A DNA stretch of 64,000 bases from Escallonia rubra (GCA_033065855.1 JAVXUO010000522.1:1-64000); one strand, 5' to 3'. Shown: positions 24,240-37,004, counted from the stretch's first letter. Numbers and translations are program-made. Notes: generated by a model not told the origin, from the sequence alone.

Positions 24240-24955
24240 ACACGGATGCGTGATTAAAGAATCATCAATTCGTGCCTAGTACGATATTAAGATCCGGGAT
24301 AGCAAATGGGATGAGATCGACAAAAAGATCTCTATCCACAAAACGGACAGTATAATCATTGAGGATCGTAGAGACAATTCGAAGCTTTCCCAACGGAGTG
24401 CTTATCCCAAGATCAGTTCCTAAAGGATGAGTTTTCATCCTCAATCGTTATGCAAATATAAAGGATACAAAGAAATATTACCCTCCAGCCTCAAACAATG
24501 TACGAACATCTAAGGGGTTAACTTGTAGTGTACCTGATACCACATCATTAGATGTGGTAGCATCCCAAGCAGACATTGGGTAAGGTATGGGTGGTGTCTC
24601 AGGCCTCTACCCCAACTGGACTTGCGACTGTTGATTCTGTCCCTATCGACCTTGTCCTCTTTCTTAATGAGGACCTCTACTTGTTGTTGCATTAGCTGTA
24701 GGTGTGGGACGGAAAGTTGACCGATTATTTCTAACAACCAGCTAGTCTCAAACCCGATGCACCATACTGTCACACCTAAAACACCCTTCGGTAACTCTAT
24801 AGCATGGCTTACCGCCATGATACCCCCCACACATTGTATATAGGGTGGCTGGAGAAGTTGACCCGCCACCCTGACCAATACTTTGTGTAGGTCGGACTCC
24901 AGAACTTTGCGATGGTCCAAATCCAGTACTCCAAGCTAGTCGAGTGCCTACACCC
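24240..24955 (-). mobile_element. Chromovirus gag C-terminus and protease fossil
   Basis: Read leftward, a gag zinc-knuckle region (24850-24780: CYRVTEGCFRCDSM) precedes a retropepsin-type segment (24430-24260: ISTPLGKLRI, DRDLFVDLIP, NIVLG). This is the gag-to-protease order of Ty3/gypsy chromoviruses. It is a broken fragment with a few breaks. On the right it joins the RNase H of the Tat-like element near 24955, probably a deletion or insertion junction. It could be the distant upstream part of chromovirus A or B. Confidence 0.6.
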
Positions 24956-26600
24956 TGCGATATGCCCAATCCCTTAAAATGTATGATAAATGTTGAATCT
25001 CTGTATATTGTAAACTCTCGAACTCCTAGATTTAGAACCATCTCCAAATTAATGACACAAGTCTCGCATACAGCGGTGTTATTAGTACCGTCGAAAGTCA
25101 ACTTGATGGCTATAGGTGAATGGGCTCCATTTGGCAAGATTAACAATATTCCTACTCCAAATCCCTTGGTATTCGTTGCTCCTTCAAAATATAATTGCCA
25201 CCTCATTTCAGATTCAATGACACAAGCTCCTTCGTCCATGAATTTTGCCTCCCATCTAGTGGTATCTTCTGTCAGATAATTGGCTAACAAGTCGGCTATA
25301 GCCTTTCCTTGATTGGCTTTTGGGTGATATAGGTGATATCAAACTCGAAAAGCAATAAAAACCACTTGATAGTGTGGTTGGAGATTACTGGTTTCTCGAA
25401 TAAATATTTTATGGGGTCCATTCTGGTCAACAGTCTGATAGGTAAGCCAAGACATAATGTCTTAATCTCTATGTTACCAAACCAGAGATGTACAAGTCTT
25501 CACTAAGACCGAGTAGTTCACTTCTGCTGCTTGTTTTAATTTCTTGCTAACATAGTAAATGACTCTCTTAACCAAGGAATTCTCTAAATGTTGGACTAAC
25601 ATGCTCCGACTGTGGTATCAGTTACAATTAGGTGTAATAATAAGGGACTATCGAGTATCAAAGGGCTTAAGACTCGGGGGGATGGGGTTGCTAAGGTACT
25701 ATTTGATCTTGTAAAACTCTTCTTGGCATAAAGGATTCTAGTCCTTGGTCGAGTCTTTCTTTAATAACATGAACACGGGCTCACAGATCATAGTCAGTTG
25801 GGATATGAACTGGTTAATATACTAGATTCCACCCAAGAACCCTCGGATCTCCCTTTTTGCCCTTGGGTGTGGGCATCTCAACTATGGCTTTGATCTTAGC
25901 CGAATCAACTTCTATTCCCCGCTTGCTTACCATGAATCCTAAAAATTTTCTTGCCGTAACCCTAAACACACACTTCTGCAGGTTTAGCCTCACATTGTAC
26001 TACCTTAAACTCTCAAAATACTTTTTCAAGACCGTGCAATGGTCTTCACGCTTCCTAGATGTGATGATCATATCATCTACCTACATTTCTACCTCCTTGT
26101 GAATCATATCATGGAAAAGGGTGGAAAAGGCTCTTTGGTATGTAGCCCTGGCATTCTTCAAACGGAAAGACATTACCGGGTAACAAAAGGTGTCCCAAGG
26201 GGTTGTGAAAGTTGTTTTCTCTTGATCCTCAGGAGCCATATTTATCCGGTTGTACCCTGCAAAGCAATCTACAAAGGATACCAACTCATGCTCTGCGGTG
26301 TTGTCTATGATCATATCTATGATGTGCATGCTCGGTTAAGTTTTTGGTAGTCAACACACATCTTGATTTGACCAGTGGGTTTAGAAACTGGCATGATATT
26401 GGCTAACCAAGTAGGGTACTCGATCACTCGGATGGATCCAATGTGGAATAACTTCATAACCTCCTCATTGACCTTTAGGGACCATTCCGGCCTCATTTTA
26501 CGAAACTTTTGCTTGACAGGTTTGGCTTCGGGCAGGATAGTTAGGTGGTGCTCCACAATCGACGGGTATATATCGGGCATGTCACTGCATGAAGACCAAG
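24956..26600 (-). mobile_element. Tat-like RT and RNase H domains
   Basis: The reverse transcriptase region reads leftward with YPSIVEHHLTILPEAKPVKQ, MCVDYQKLN, VDCFAGYNRI and TTFTTPWDTFCY; the RNase H region follows with RWQLYFEGATNTKGFGVGI. These are standard gypsy signatures. The catalytic-palm region is decayed. The part from 26580 to 26810 (CT/CA microsatellite at 26640-26672, T-run) shows no motif. Confidence 0.85.
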
Positions 26601-26639
26601 CAAATACATCGATAAATTTCCTAAAGAATGCAACAATTT

Positions 26640-26672
<33 letters not shown>

Positions 26673-28005
26673 TCTAGGCTAGCCCCCTATTTTTATTTTT
26701 TTTATTTTTTTGGGCGTACTTATGTTAACTTCGACTGTTTCTTCAGCAATTGGCTTGACAAGACTTGATTTTTAGTTTTCTATTTCTTTCATCGTCTTTT
26801 TGAATTATTTTTTCTTTTTCGGGTCCATTTGTTGTGACTCATGATTAACCATGTTGATTAATTCATCATAATCGATATCAGCAACTAAGGGATAATTGAA
26901 ATCAATCATCACATTATCAATCAAATAGTCTGGGAAAACATAGAAAGTGAGAAAATTCAAATTGTCTAGGATGACATAAGCATCCAAGTCTTCCGGTTTC
27001 AGAGTATTTTTGGCAGCATAACTTTCTTCAATAATCTCTTCCACAGTCAGTGATCCATACTCGACAATCCAATTTCGTGCATCGCCCCGTGCTGGAGTGG
27101 CTAAGCTTGCTGGGTTCATAGTCTGGTCATCCACTTCGCACATAAGCACTAGGATTTGTATACTATTGAAGTACGTTGCCATTCCCTCCGGTTTTATCAA
27201 ATTCATCCAATCAGAAACTTCTTTGGTACCCAGCTAGGTCAAATTTGGTAGTTCTTCTTCTTCAACCCATTCACAATCATAGATTATTTTCCATCCTTGA
27301 TCAACTTCCCTATTTCCACATTGTAGACAGGCTCCAAAAATCATAAAAAGGTCCACTTTTCCCTTCCTTGAGAAGCATATATTCATGGTGGGGACCTTAG
27401 TTATGCCTTAAACATTCGTGTGTTGTTCACTATCTTTGTTTTTCTTAGACCGAACCATTTTTCTAGTGGCCTTTTTCCTCTCTCTACCCCAACCCAAACT
27501 GGTCTTTTTTTTTAATTCTTGAGAGCTGGGAAACTGGGAACTTCTTGACAGTTCCGACCTAAACCCTCTACGGGCAAGTAATGAAGCTTTCTCAACATAG
27601 GGAGCACTATCACGTTGCTATAAGAGGCAAAGGTGAGGAAGTTTTCACCATGACAAATCTCCTCTTACTCCACATACTGTACCATGTTATCCATTCTGAA
27701 TCCACGGAGTAGAACATCCAACGAGTCATGTGGCACCATAACACTGTCCTTATCCTTTTTTACATGCCTGATCTGAGGTAGCTGTGAATCACCGATGATT
27801 GTGAATACGGTCTTATCCAAAACAAATTTGACCTTCTGTGCAATGTAGACAGGATTGCACCTACCGAATATATCCATGGTCTTCCCAACAAGAGATTGAA
27901 CGCAATAGGTATATCCAAAACTTGAAACTCAAGTTCAAAAAGGGCAGTACCAACAGTCATTGGGAGCTTGACTGTTCCAATCACTTTTCTAATGGTATTG
28001 TCATA

Positions 28006-28403
28006 TGATATAGCTCAAATATAACTCCCAATAATTGGGAAATACCCGGCAATCCCAGTCAAACTGGGAGATCAATTATTATCTTATTAAGGATTGTGAC
28101 GTGATCCTCGAGGATCCTAACGCGATCCTAGCACATCTGGCCTACGGCCCAATCCTACTCGGACTCTCCTCCTACAGCTATATAAAAGGGTCTACCCCTC
28201 CAGGTATCAGGAAACTACACACAGATACACATTGTGTCTTTCATGCTTTTTCAGAGTTATTATCTTGTAGCTGGCTCTGACTTAAGCATCGGAAAGTTCT
28301 CCGCCGGGAACCCCACCCGGCGGTCACTCGTTTTCTGTCTTGCAGGTCATCGGTCCAGGCTCGGGTTCCGCAACGTACGCGGAGCATATTTTTAGCAGCA
28401 ACA
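28006..28403 (+). repeat. 5' LTR of the LARD-like element
   Basis: TGATATAGC..AGCAACA. It has a TATA-like CTATATAAAAGG near 28177-28190 and the U5-region phrase GACTTAAGCATCGGA, which also occurs in the solo LTR at 43310-45214. Confidence 0.9.
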
Positions 28404-28423
28404 GATTGGCGCCATCCGTGGGA

Positions 28424-30230
28424 CCCGCCAGCCTAGCCGTTTGATCTCAAGAAAATTTAACAATTTATCCCAAATTGCCGGCGACAACGTGTTGGAACCA
28501 CTGACACAACCGCCGCCACCACCACAAATTTCCAGATTGAATTATCGTCACAGGTTTCATATTCAAGTTTCTGCCAAACAAAGAAAAGAGAACCATGGAG
28601 AAGCCATTCCACAGCACCGTCGCACCATGGGTCGAAACCTTACCGGCGGTGTCACGCATAATCAGGGCACCCACCACAGTGGGCCTCCCCTTCTTTGACG
28701 GCGCCACCTCGCCGCCGTTCTTTGGATCAACTCCACGGCAACCTACGACAATGGCACCACTGCCAAGCACCTTGACATCGCGCCATCGCCACCGATTTCG
28801 TAGAAGACTCGAGATGGCCGACGGAGAAACAGTCCCTCATCACCAACGGGATCGCGGGCACCATAAACCGCCGACCACCGCCGCTAAGCTGCCGGAGCAG
28901 CTGCACAATACAACTCAACAACCAAAAAGAAAAAAAGAATCGAAGAGACGACAAGGCCGTCACCGCCAAACGGAGCCAGCGCCGCCACACCGGCGCTATC
29001 GGCATCGCCACAACCTCCACGGCGCCAGCACGTCGCTCTTCACAACATATCGCCACAGTCGTGAAGCTATTGCAACAATAACCAACAAAGAAAAAAAGAA
29101 TTTTTGAGAGGAAAAGGGCAACAGCGCCGCTGCTATATGGGTTAAAATCCTAGCAGTAGAGCCTCCGCCGCCGTCAATAGCGCCGCCCTATGGCCACCAT
29201 CACGGCGAGTCCCCCAGGAATTCATGGCCGTCGCGCCATCGCAGCTTCGATCCAGATCTGTGTCACCATCGGCCGCAGGATCTGCCTCCCAGTGCTGGTG
29301 CCACCCAAGGCTCCAGTCAACGCCACCGAGAGGAGCACCACCACCATTGGTGGCCATCGCTGCCAGCCTAGACGAAGCTCGCCGTCATGGCCACCGGCAG
29401 CCTCGACGCCGATATGTCAGAACACCACCGGCGAGGCCCGTGTGCGGCTCCACCACGCCGACCTGACCGACGCCTCTTCCCTCCGTCGACATCGCGCCAT
29501 CCACCGCAATCAGATGGAGAGGACGCCGCTTCGCCACCAGTTCCTCTGAAGTCGCGTTTCGACTATTGCACCTTCCAAGCTTCAGTGTCACCGCCGGTAA
29601 GAGCTGCCCTCCTCACCATGGCGCCGCCGCCTTCCGGTGGTCCGATCTGCCTCCAAGAGTGGCTGCCCTTTGGTCAAGTGGAAAAAGAGTCAGATTCATT
29701 AAGGTGGAATCTTTGCTTTTTAAAAGAATTATGCACTCACCCCTTAATTATGCATATTACTATTTTAGACCCACATGGGCTTAAACTACGCCCACAAGCA
29801 TTAAACGGTGACGTATAAACCGCTTCATAAAGCGAGGAACAAATTCACAGCACCCTGCAACTGGAAGTCATGCCTAGGGTTTCTGCTACACCACATTGTC
29901 AACTCGACATTTCTTATTATCTTGTGATCTATTCGGTCATACAGTGACCGACTATGAACGGTCAAACGTTCACACCAGCGCATGCTACCAACGCATCTGG
30001 TCTTCTTGCGATTGGGCCCTACATATAAGCCGAAAATATGTCCTTATATATCTACGCCTTCTCAAAGGTGGGGAGTTTCATATCTTATGATGTCAGCAAT
30101 ATTACGAGCCTAATGCCCTGTGCCTTCTCAGACAGGGGGGCTTCATAGTAGCAGCCATATTACCGGCTTAATGCCCCGCGCCTTCTTATTTAGCGCCACA
30201 ACCACAAGTACTCGTTGCTTCGATCGAAAC
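28424..30230. other. LARD-like internal region, GC-rich and non-coding
   Basis: Rich in CGCC/GCCG trinucleotides, giving several overlapping Pro/Arg/His-rich open frames on both strands between 28440 and 29820. None resembles gag, pol or a known domain. This is the expected position of gag in an autonomous relative. Confidence 0.6.
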
Positions 30231-31360
30231 CCTCGAGGGTATTTTTATGAGCTTCGCGCTTCATCTGCCCCCGAGGGCGCGTACGACGAGAGCTCTTAAG
30301 TTCCGTCGAACCCCGAGGGTATTTGCATGAGCTCCGCGCTCCATCCGCCCCTGAGGGCACGTACGACGAGAAATCTTAAGTTCCGTCAAACACTCGAGGG
30401 TATCTGCATGAGCTCCGAGCTCCATCCACCCCTGAAGGCGCGTACGACGAGAACTCTTAAGTTCCGTCAAACCCCCGAGGGTATATTCATGAGCTCCCAG
30501 CTCCATCCGCCCCCGAGGGCGCGTACGACGAGAACTCTTAAGTTCCGTCAAACCCGCGAGGGTATCTGCATGAGCTCCGAGCTCCATCCGCCCCCGAGGG
30601 CGTGTACGACGAGAACTCTTAAGTTCCGTCAAACCCTCGAGGGTATTTGCATGAGCTCCGAGCTCCATCCACCCCCGAGGGCGCGTACGACGAGAACTCT
30701 TAAGTTTCGTCAAACCCCCGAGGGTATATTCATGAGCTCCGAGCTCCATCCGCCCCCGAGGGCGCGTACGACGAGAACTCTTAAGTTCCGTCAAACCCTT
30801 GAGGGTATTTGCATGAACTCCGAGCTCCATTCGACCCCGAGGGCGCGTATGATGAGAACTCTTAAGTTCCGTCAAACCCTTGAGGGTATATTCATGAGCT
30901 TTGCGCTCCATCCGCCCTCGAGGGCCCGTATGATGAAAACTCTTAAGTTCCGTCAAACCCTCGAGGGTATATTCATGAGCTTTGCGCTCCATCCGCCCTC
31001 GAGGGCCTGTATGATGAGAACTCTTAAGTTCCGTCAAACCCTCGAGGGTATATTCATGAGCTTTGCGCTCCATCTGCCCTACAGGGCCCGTATGATGAGA
31101 ACTCTAAGTTCTGTCAAACCCTCGAGGGTATATTCATGAGCTTTGCGCTCCATCCGCCTTCGAGGGCCCGTATGATGAGAAGTCTTCTAAGTTCCGTCAA
31201 ACCCTCGAGGGTTCCATCTGCCCCCGAGGGCCTGTATGATGAGAACTCTAAAGTTCCGTCAAACTCTCGAGGGTATATTCATGAGCTTTGCGCTCCGTCT
31301 GCCCCCGAGGGCACGTATGATGAGGACTTTAAGTTCCGTCAAACCTCAAGGGTGGTCCCT
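30231..31360. repeat. 81 bp tandem repeat, about 14 copies, open on both strands
   Basis: Units such as CCCTCGAGGGTATTTGCATG, then CTCCATCCGCCCCCGAGGG, CGTACGACGAGAACTCTTAA and GTTCCGTCAAA recur every 81 bp. Later copies vary (shorter unit after 31080). Since 81 is 27 codons, both strands stay open for 270 codons: plus 30327-31139 with period MSSELHPPPRARTTRTLKF.., minus 31073-30261 with period GLTELKSSRRTRPRGRMELG... Neither resembles a known protein. Each unit contains the palindrome CCCTCGAGGG. Confidence 0.9.
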
Positions 31361-32009
31361 CGAGGGACGAACACCCCCAAGGGCAACAAGATAGAGCTCG
31401 AGTTCTATCCGAACGGTTTAGCTACAGTTCTAACCCGTGAAACAGCAAAGGACTATGGGACTTCATCCCCCCACCATTCTTTGTTAATTCGAAACCCAGC
31501 CAAGCGTGAGTGCGAGGCTTCTTTGCCATCTCTTAGCTGATGATAAGAGTTCGCGACAAAGTAAAACGCAAGCATGGTGTGGTCGGCTCGAGCCAAAGAA
31601 CACACACTTGCACAAAATGAACACCCTCCAAGGAGAGGTGACCCCTCGAGGGGACATTCAAACATTTAGCACATGCAACAAGTTGCATGCACAGCTTTGT
31701 GTTAGGCTACCATGGGGCACAGCCCCTAAAGGATCTCGAGATCCCATGATTCGTCTTTCTAAAGATGATTCCGAATAGCCTACTCAGGCGGCATTCTAAG
31801 ACTTGGCTCTCGAGAGCTAGGGTTCTAGCACCCTACTTGGGCAAAGTTCCAAGGCTTAAGCTCCCGCTTAGGTCGAAGCACATGGAAGAGAGAAATATTG
31901 TTACCTCTACAAGTAGATGAGAATCACTTACAAATCTGACGCGTGTCTCGAGACACCAGGTATAAACTTCCTCAGCCAAACATTTTTAGCTAAGGAAGTG
32001 GGGGGCTTA

Positions 32010-32408
32010 TGATATAGCTCAAATATAACTCCCAATAATTGGGGAATACCCGGCAATCCCAGTCAAACTGGGAGATCAATTATTATCTTATTAAGGATTG
32101 TGACGTGATCCTCGAGGATCCTAACGCGATCCTAGCACATCTGGCCCACGGCCCAATCCTACTAGGACTCTCCTCCTACAGCTATATAAAGGGGTCTACC
32201 CCTCCAGGTATCAGGAAACTACACACAGATACACATTGTGTCTTTCATGCTTTTTCAGAGTTATTATCTTGTAGCTGCGCTCTGACTTAAGCATCGGAGA
32301 GTTTTCCGCCGGGAACCCCACCCGGCGGTCACTCGTTTTCTGTCTTGCAGGTCATCGGTCCAGGCTCGGGTTCCGCAACGTACGCGGAGCATATTTTTAA
32401 CAGCAACA
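32010..32408 (+). repeat. 3' LTR of the LARD-like element
   Basis: Same ends as the 5' LTR and about 98% identical to it. It is preceded by the polypurine tract and followed by the TCATA target duplication. Confidence 0.9.
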
Positions 32409-32413
32409 TCATA

Positions 32414-34330
32414 GGCTTGGAAGGCTTGATCGGAAGGGGCAAAGTCTGAAGGGTCAATGCCGAGGGCTTGAACAATGCTTAGTGGGCAAACATTCAAGGC
32501 AGAACCATTGTCTATGAGGATTAAGGGAACCCTCTTATTAAGTGTTCGCATGGTAGTATAGATCGGGTCATTATGGCTGGGTCTTGAATTGGGAAACCTG
32601 ATTCAGAAAAGGTAAGGATATTTCTGTAATGTATAGCCCTTAGCACTTGGGATAAGTCTCGAGGCTGGCCTTACAAAGTAGCTTGATGAGGGCTTGGGTG
32701 AGAGTATGAGGCGTATAATAACCCCACAAATAGAGATGTTTGCTTGGGTTTTGTTCAACTGTCTTAATACTTCATCATAATGAAGGTCTTGGGAAAACAA
32801 TGCGTTGGATGTGGCTGGTTGGGGGCGGTCTGATACATTTGGCTTGATTGGGTTAGGTGGCATACCTTGACATTGGGCCTGAACAGATAGCCCGTTTCTT
32901 CATCATACTCCTCCTCGGCAGTGAAAGCCTTGCCTTCCATCAACTATTCCATTTTGATTACATCGCCAAAATTGTGGCAGAGAATCACACACTGAAACTG
33001 ACTGAACTTGTTGGCTGACTGGAACAATAGAGGTAGTCGGATCCATAACTGGTTGGCTATCATCAATGAAATTAACTCTATGGGGTGGTAAGGGTTATTT
33101 TCAGACATTAGGCTTGAAAGAAGGGGAGACTTAGCCCTTGTCAATGAAGTCTTGGATGGCGTGTCTGAGCGTTATGCATCTCTTGTTGTGGTGGCCCTTC
33201 CCTTGATGATAAGCACATATCCATCCGGTATCATTATGGGCATAGGGGTAGGCGATAACTTAGATATCATACCCCTACTCAATAACAATTTAAATACTTT
33301 GGGCAGCGGTGCATTCAATGGCGTGAAATTCCTCTTAGATTCTGAAGCGGCCTCCCATTACACTATCTGGGATACTTGCCCATTGTTGACATTATTGGCG
33401 GCAATGCATTAGAACTCCTCGAATCGGCTCGGTATGCCCTTGACTTTGACTCACAAAAATAGTTCCCTTATTGATGGTATCTTTTATTTGTACGAGGGAT
33501 CCCATAAGCGCCTTGAACGAGGTGTGGTAGTGACTAAAGATGTAGTCATGGTAGACTAGGAGTAGATTGTTCTTGTCAAGAACAATCTATATTTACTTGC
33601 TCCTTCTCTGTTGAATGGTTCACTCTCTGAGCGACCTTATTTCTCCATCTCATAGTGAAGACGAACATAGACTCTTTCACTTCTTGTTTTGTGGTTTCTA
33701 AATCTCTTCAGATAATATACAAGTTGGCATTATATTGAAATTGCTTCATGAACTATCTCACAACATCTTCCTAAGTTCGAACTCGGGCTTAGTCCAAAGT
33801 GAGGAACCAACGAGAGGAGGAGTGTACGATGGAATAACTGTATCAACTGGTTCTAATTCACTCCATATGGGGCAAGCCCATGCATGTACATCTTAACATG
33901 GAATTTAGGATTTGTGGTCCCAACGAACTTGTCCATCTCCAGTATTTTGAACTTAAGGGACAATTTATCCTCAGAGGGTGCTGAGGTCTAGAAGGTCATC
34001 GGCTCTTCTCATTCAGGCGATTTGGGATTACAGTGCTGCTAGTTTATCTTTCCACTCCAATATTGTAGGAGGTTTCACTTCCTCGTCCTCGGATTCATAT
34101 TGCCAATCAAACTCTGGACCTTTCTTTTTGTCATTCTTCTTTTCCATTCGCGCCTCATCCTCTTGATCTTTCCTACCTTTTTTTAAGCTTGTCTATTTTC
34201 TCAATTGTTTGAGACTGCTGATCGGTCAAAGTCGCAAAACCGGTCTGTAAATCTTTCTGTAGTTCACTGATAATACTGACCAAATTTGCAATATGTGAGA
34301 ATTCCTCAGCCATTGGGGTTTGTGAAAGCT
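32414..34330 (-). mobile_element. Tat-like gag and protease start
   Basis: Minus strand, between the LARD insertion and the element's leader. The protease start LILIDNGSALNVCPLSIVQALG lies at 32540-32475. Gag-like fragments are scattered to about 34330, many frames broken. It continues the protease seen left of the LARD element at 28000-27680 (ALFELEFQVLDIPIAFNLLLG). Confidence 0.65.
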
Positions 34331-35428
34331 TTCCGGATGAGTCTTAATACCAACTGCATTTAGCCTTAACTATATAGAGAAATTTTTTGAAAGTTTAATC
34401 ACATATAACATAGATCAAGCTGGCTAGCTCATACCTTAATGGGGGCAAGGGGAAGTTTTTCTAGTCATTGGGGTGTTTTTCGATTTTCAAAAATTGAGGG
34501 GTAAGACTGACTAACTGTCTCATTTTACATAGTGGAAAAACAATCGGTTGGTCAGTGGGGTTAAGGTTTTATTTCTGGGAATTTTCTGGGGAAAAAGATT
34601 ATGATTAACCATCTGGTCATCTAAGTGGATAATCGGCCGGTTGGTCAGTGTGGTTAGAGTTTATTTCTAGGAATTCTCTGGGAGGAAGAAGGTTCTGACT
34701 AACCGTTCGGTCATCCAGGTGGATAAACCGGCCGGTTGGTTAGTGAGTAGGGTCAGGGTATAAACCACCCAGTTTCAAAATTTTCAAGCAATGCACCTAC
34801 TAATCATCCGGTTGGGAGCGATTAACAGACAAGTTAGTCAGAGTCTCTCCTTTTTTTTACGAGATTACCAGCTAGCTTATAGAATGTTGGTTGGCTTCCC
34901 TACCAACATGCCATAGGACAATACATGTATTCTACTAACAAAGGGCGAAACACTAAATGGTTCGGGTGTGTGGTTTCTCTCTCAACGGCAGTGTACAGTC
35001 ATTTCATCAGCTCGACTATACCATATACCTCCCGCCCCGTAACTCAAGTGGTTAATAATGGGCGATCACCAGTACGTGTATAAGCCTTTTAATATACCAA
35101 GAAGACTAGGAGGTCCTTTTAGTAAGAGGCCATGGAATTGAGGGTTCAATCGAAAGATCGCCTTGAGACCAGGAGGTCCAAGGGCTTCAATCTTTGTCGT
35201 CAAGTAAGTGGGTCGGGGCAAGACGTGCGAGTGTGTAAGGAATGAAAATAAAAGCACAAGTACCATAGTTATATCACATTGTATTGTCACAAAATACAAA
35301 GAAAATACAACAATGCTAAAAATTAATAATTTTTTTTTCATGTCTAGTCACCTTATTATTTTTTTCTCCCCAGAGGAGTTACGCACCGCCTCGAAAAAAT
35401 CCCAACAAGGATTTTAGGAGTCGCCATA
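34331..35428 (-). other. Tat-like leader region
   Basis: No protein motif. A ~105 bp unit containing GGCCGGTTGGTCAGTG is repeated two to three times between about 34545 and 34755. The minus-strand primer-binding site TGGCGACTCC lies at 35426-35417, two bases inside the LTR. Confidence 0.55.
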
Positions 35429-36521
35429 TGATTTATAGGAAATAAGAAAAATCTAAAAATGACTCTAAAATGTCCGAAAGGACGACTGGTCTATCAAAAA
35501 CCGAGAGATAGGTTCAGGGACTAAGTTATGCAGCGGAAAGGTGTTGGGCACCCACTGTACCGTTTCAGTCTCTACTTCATTTTTATTGATTTTTTGTGTT
35601 AAAAACATGTAAAATGAAATAAAACCAACCCTAAGTTTATTTTTATACTTTTGGTGAGTCGAATTGCCTACGTATCCGCTCAAACTAACCGGAATAAAAA
35701 CCTTCGTAGTTCGACTATAGTCCTACGGGAAATAATCTACATTTCGGTCCTAGACTGAGACTGAGAAATGTTAAAGACTCTTTTTGATTTTTGTAATAGA
35801 AATGCGATCACGGGAATGTGAGGCAATCCTATATGATTTTCTGAGCTAGAAAGCCATTAAAATTACCTCTGGGCGTTGCTTGTCTGGAACAAATTGAGAA
35901 CACTCTCTGAACGATCCATTATGGAAAGACTAAAATTTGACTTTATAAAGTGAGTATGAATGACTAAAATTCTCGACAGAGATAGGGTATCACATAACGG
36001 AGAAATAGTACACAAGCTCTAAAGAGAATAAGCTTCTGAAGTCCAAGACCCTTGAAAATGAAGGCCAAGAGCCTCATTTATAGAGCTCCGGGGCGCATAA
36101 TCTGATAAGATCGACTATGCAACACGTTGGAAATAAAGTCAGAATATTGGATGAAATTGCAAATTAGCAAAAGTTAATCAACCGGCGGGTTAGTAAAAAA
36201 ACTGGTCAATCGTCTCACAACTTTAAAATGATTTTACAAATTTTATGTACCAGATTCAGAATTTATCACCTCTAACCATATAAATTATATATTTAGTCTT
36301 TGCATTAGGAATAACTCACAGAATATTGACCTAAATTTTCTAGACAAGACAAAATAAAATAATAAAATCTAGATACTAGACTGGATTGGACCAATTACTA
36401 GCTGAACTGCTAGAGTCATGGACTTAGGTACTTAACAGTTGAACTGGACTGGACCAAATCAATTAATCAAGTTATATTACCATGCGTGGGCTTAATAATA
36501 AAATCTAATAGGGTGTTTACA
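35429..36521 (-). repeat. 5' LTR of the Tat-like element
   Basis: On the minus strand it starts TGTAAACACCCTATTAG at 36521 and ends ..AAATCA at 35429, beside the TGGCGACTCC primer-binding site. It is about 1.1 kb. Its outer edge lies less than 500 bp from the start codon of the CWC21-type gene. Confidence 0.6.
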
Positions 36522-37004
36522 ATGGGGTTGGCAAAACTTGAGTAATGTGAAAGCGCTGACGGTCACTTATGTTGTTTTTTGGAAAGTATAGAATTTTGGG
36601 TCTAAATTGCTCCAAATTGGTGATCATGAAATATTAAAAATTAAATGCTCGGATTACAAGATTAGAATTTTAATCGTCAAAAATTGTAAACCTGAGTGAG
36701 TCATTTGCAACTTAACCTTGAAATATCGCGGAGGATGATTGGGGATTGACCCAATCACGATTTGCTCTTTCCCGGACCCGATTTCTTTTGCTTCTGAGGT
36801 AGTTTGCTCTCGCCCTCCTCTCTCGCCCCCCTTCAAAGTTCAAACTATTCACACGCATTAGTCACTCTTTTCTCCTCTTTTCCCAATTAGATCCACCAAT
36901 ATCCACCAAGTACCGAACATATTAGGGTTAGGGTTAGGGTTTCCTGTCCTCATCAATCCCTTATCCATTTTTGCTGCGTGAAATATCTATAATCTTGTCA
37001 CGCG
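36522..37004 (+). promoter_or_regulatory. Promoter and 5' leader of the CWC21-type gene with telo-box
   Basis: The stretch between the Tat-like LTR and the ATG at 37005. It contains three tandem TTAGGG-type units (TTAGGGTTAGGGTTAGGGTT, 36922-36941). Telo-boxes of this kind are known in plant promoters of ribosomal-protein and RNA-processing genes. No confident TATA box was chosen. With so little room, the LTR may supply upstream promoter sequence. Confidence 0.6.

Larger units (their letters stand above)
28006..32408 (+). mobile_element. Young non-autonomous LTR element (LARD-like), TSD TCATA
   Basis: Two LTRs of 398 and 399 bp (28006-28403, 32010-32408) bound 3.6 kb without gag or pol. TCATA flanks both sides (28001-28005, 32409-32413). 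A primer-binding site follows the 5' LTR (TTGGCGCCATCCGTGGGA, 28406-28423) and a polypurine tract precedes the 3' LTR (AAGGAAGTGGGGGG, 31992-32005). The LTRs differ by about 7 substitutions and one indel (near 1.8%), suggesting roughly 0.7-1.3 million years under commonly used plant rates. It sits in the protease region of the Tat-like element. It looks structurally whole but has no proteins of its own. Confidence 0.9.
24956..36521 (-). mobile_element. Tat-like Ty3/gypsy element, 3'-truncated, split by a younger LTR element
   Basis: On the minus strand the order is 5' LTR (36521-35429), leader, gag (34330-32600), protease (32550-32414 and 28000-27680), a linker (27210-26810), reverse transcriptase (26600-25300) and RNase H (25290-24956). 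Integrase and 3' LTR are absent. The protease hallmark IDNGSALN and the RT/RNase H order suit the Tat/Ogre branch of gypsy. The 4.4 kb insertion at 28006-32408 has a 5 bp target duplication. It is a fossil with numerous breaks. Confidence 0.75.

Noticed and set aside
28595-29818. Several 100-170 codon frames inside the LARD-like element
   Set aside because: GCC-rich composition opens several overlapping frames on both strands; none resembles gag or any domain.
30261-31139. Two 270-codon repeat proteins on opposite strands
   Set aside because: An 81 bp tandem unit keeps any open unit open. Neither strand shows a recognisable protein, so it is listed as a repeat.
36922-36941. Telomere-like TTAGGG repeats as an interstitial telomere
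   Set aside because: Only three units, located in a promoter/leader. A telo-box is the simpler reading.
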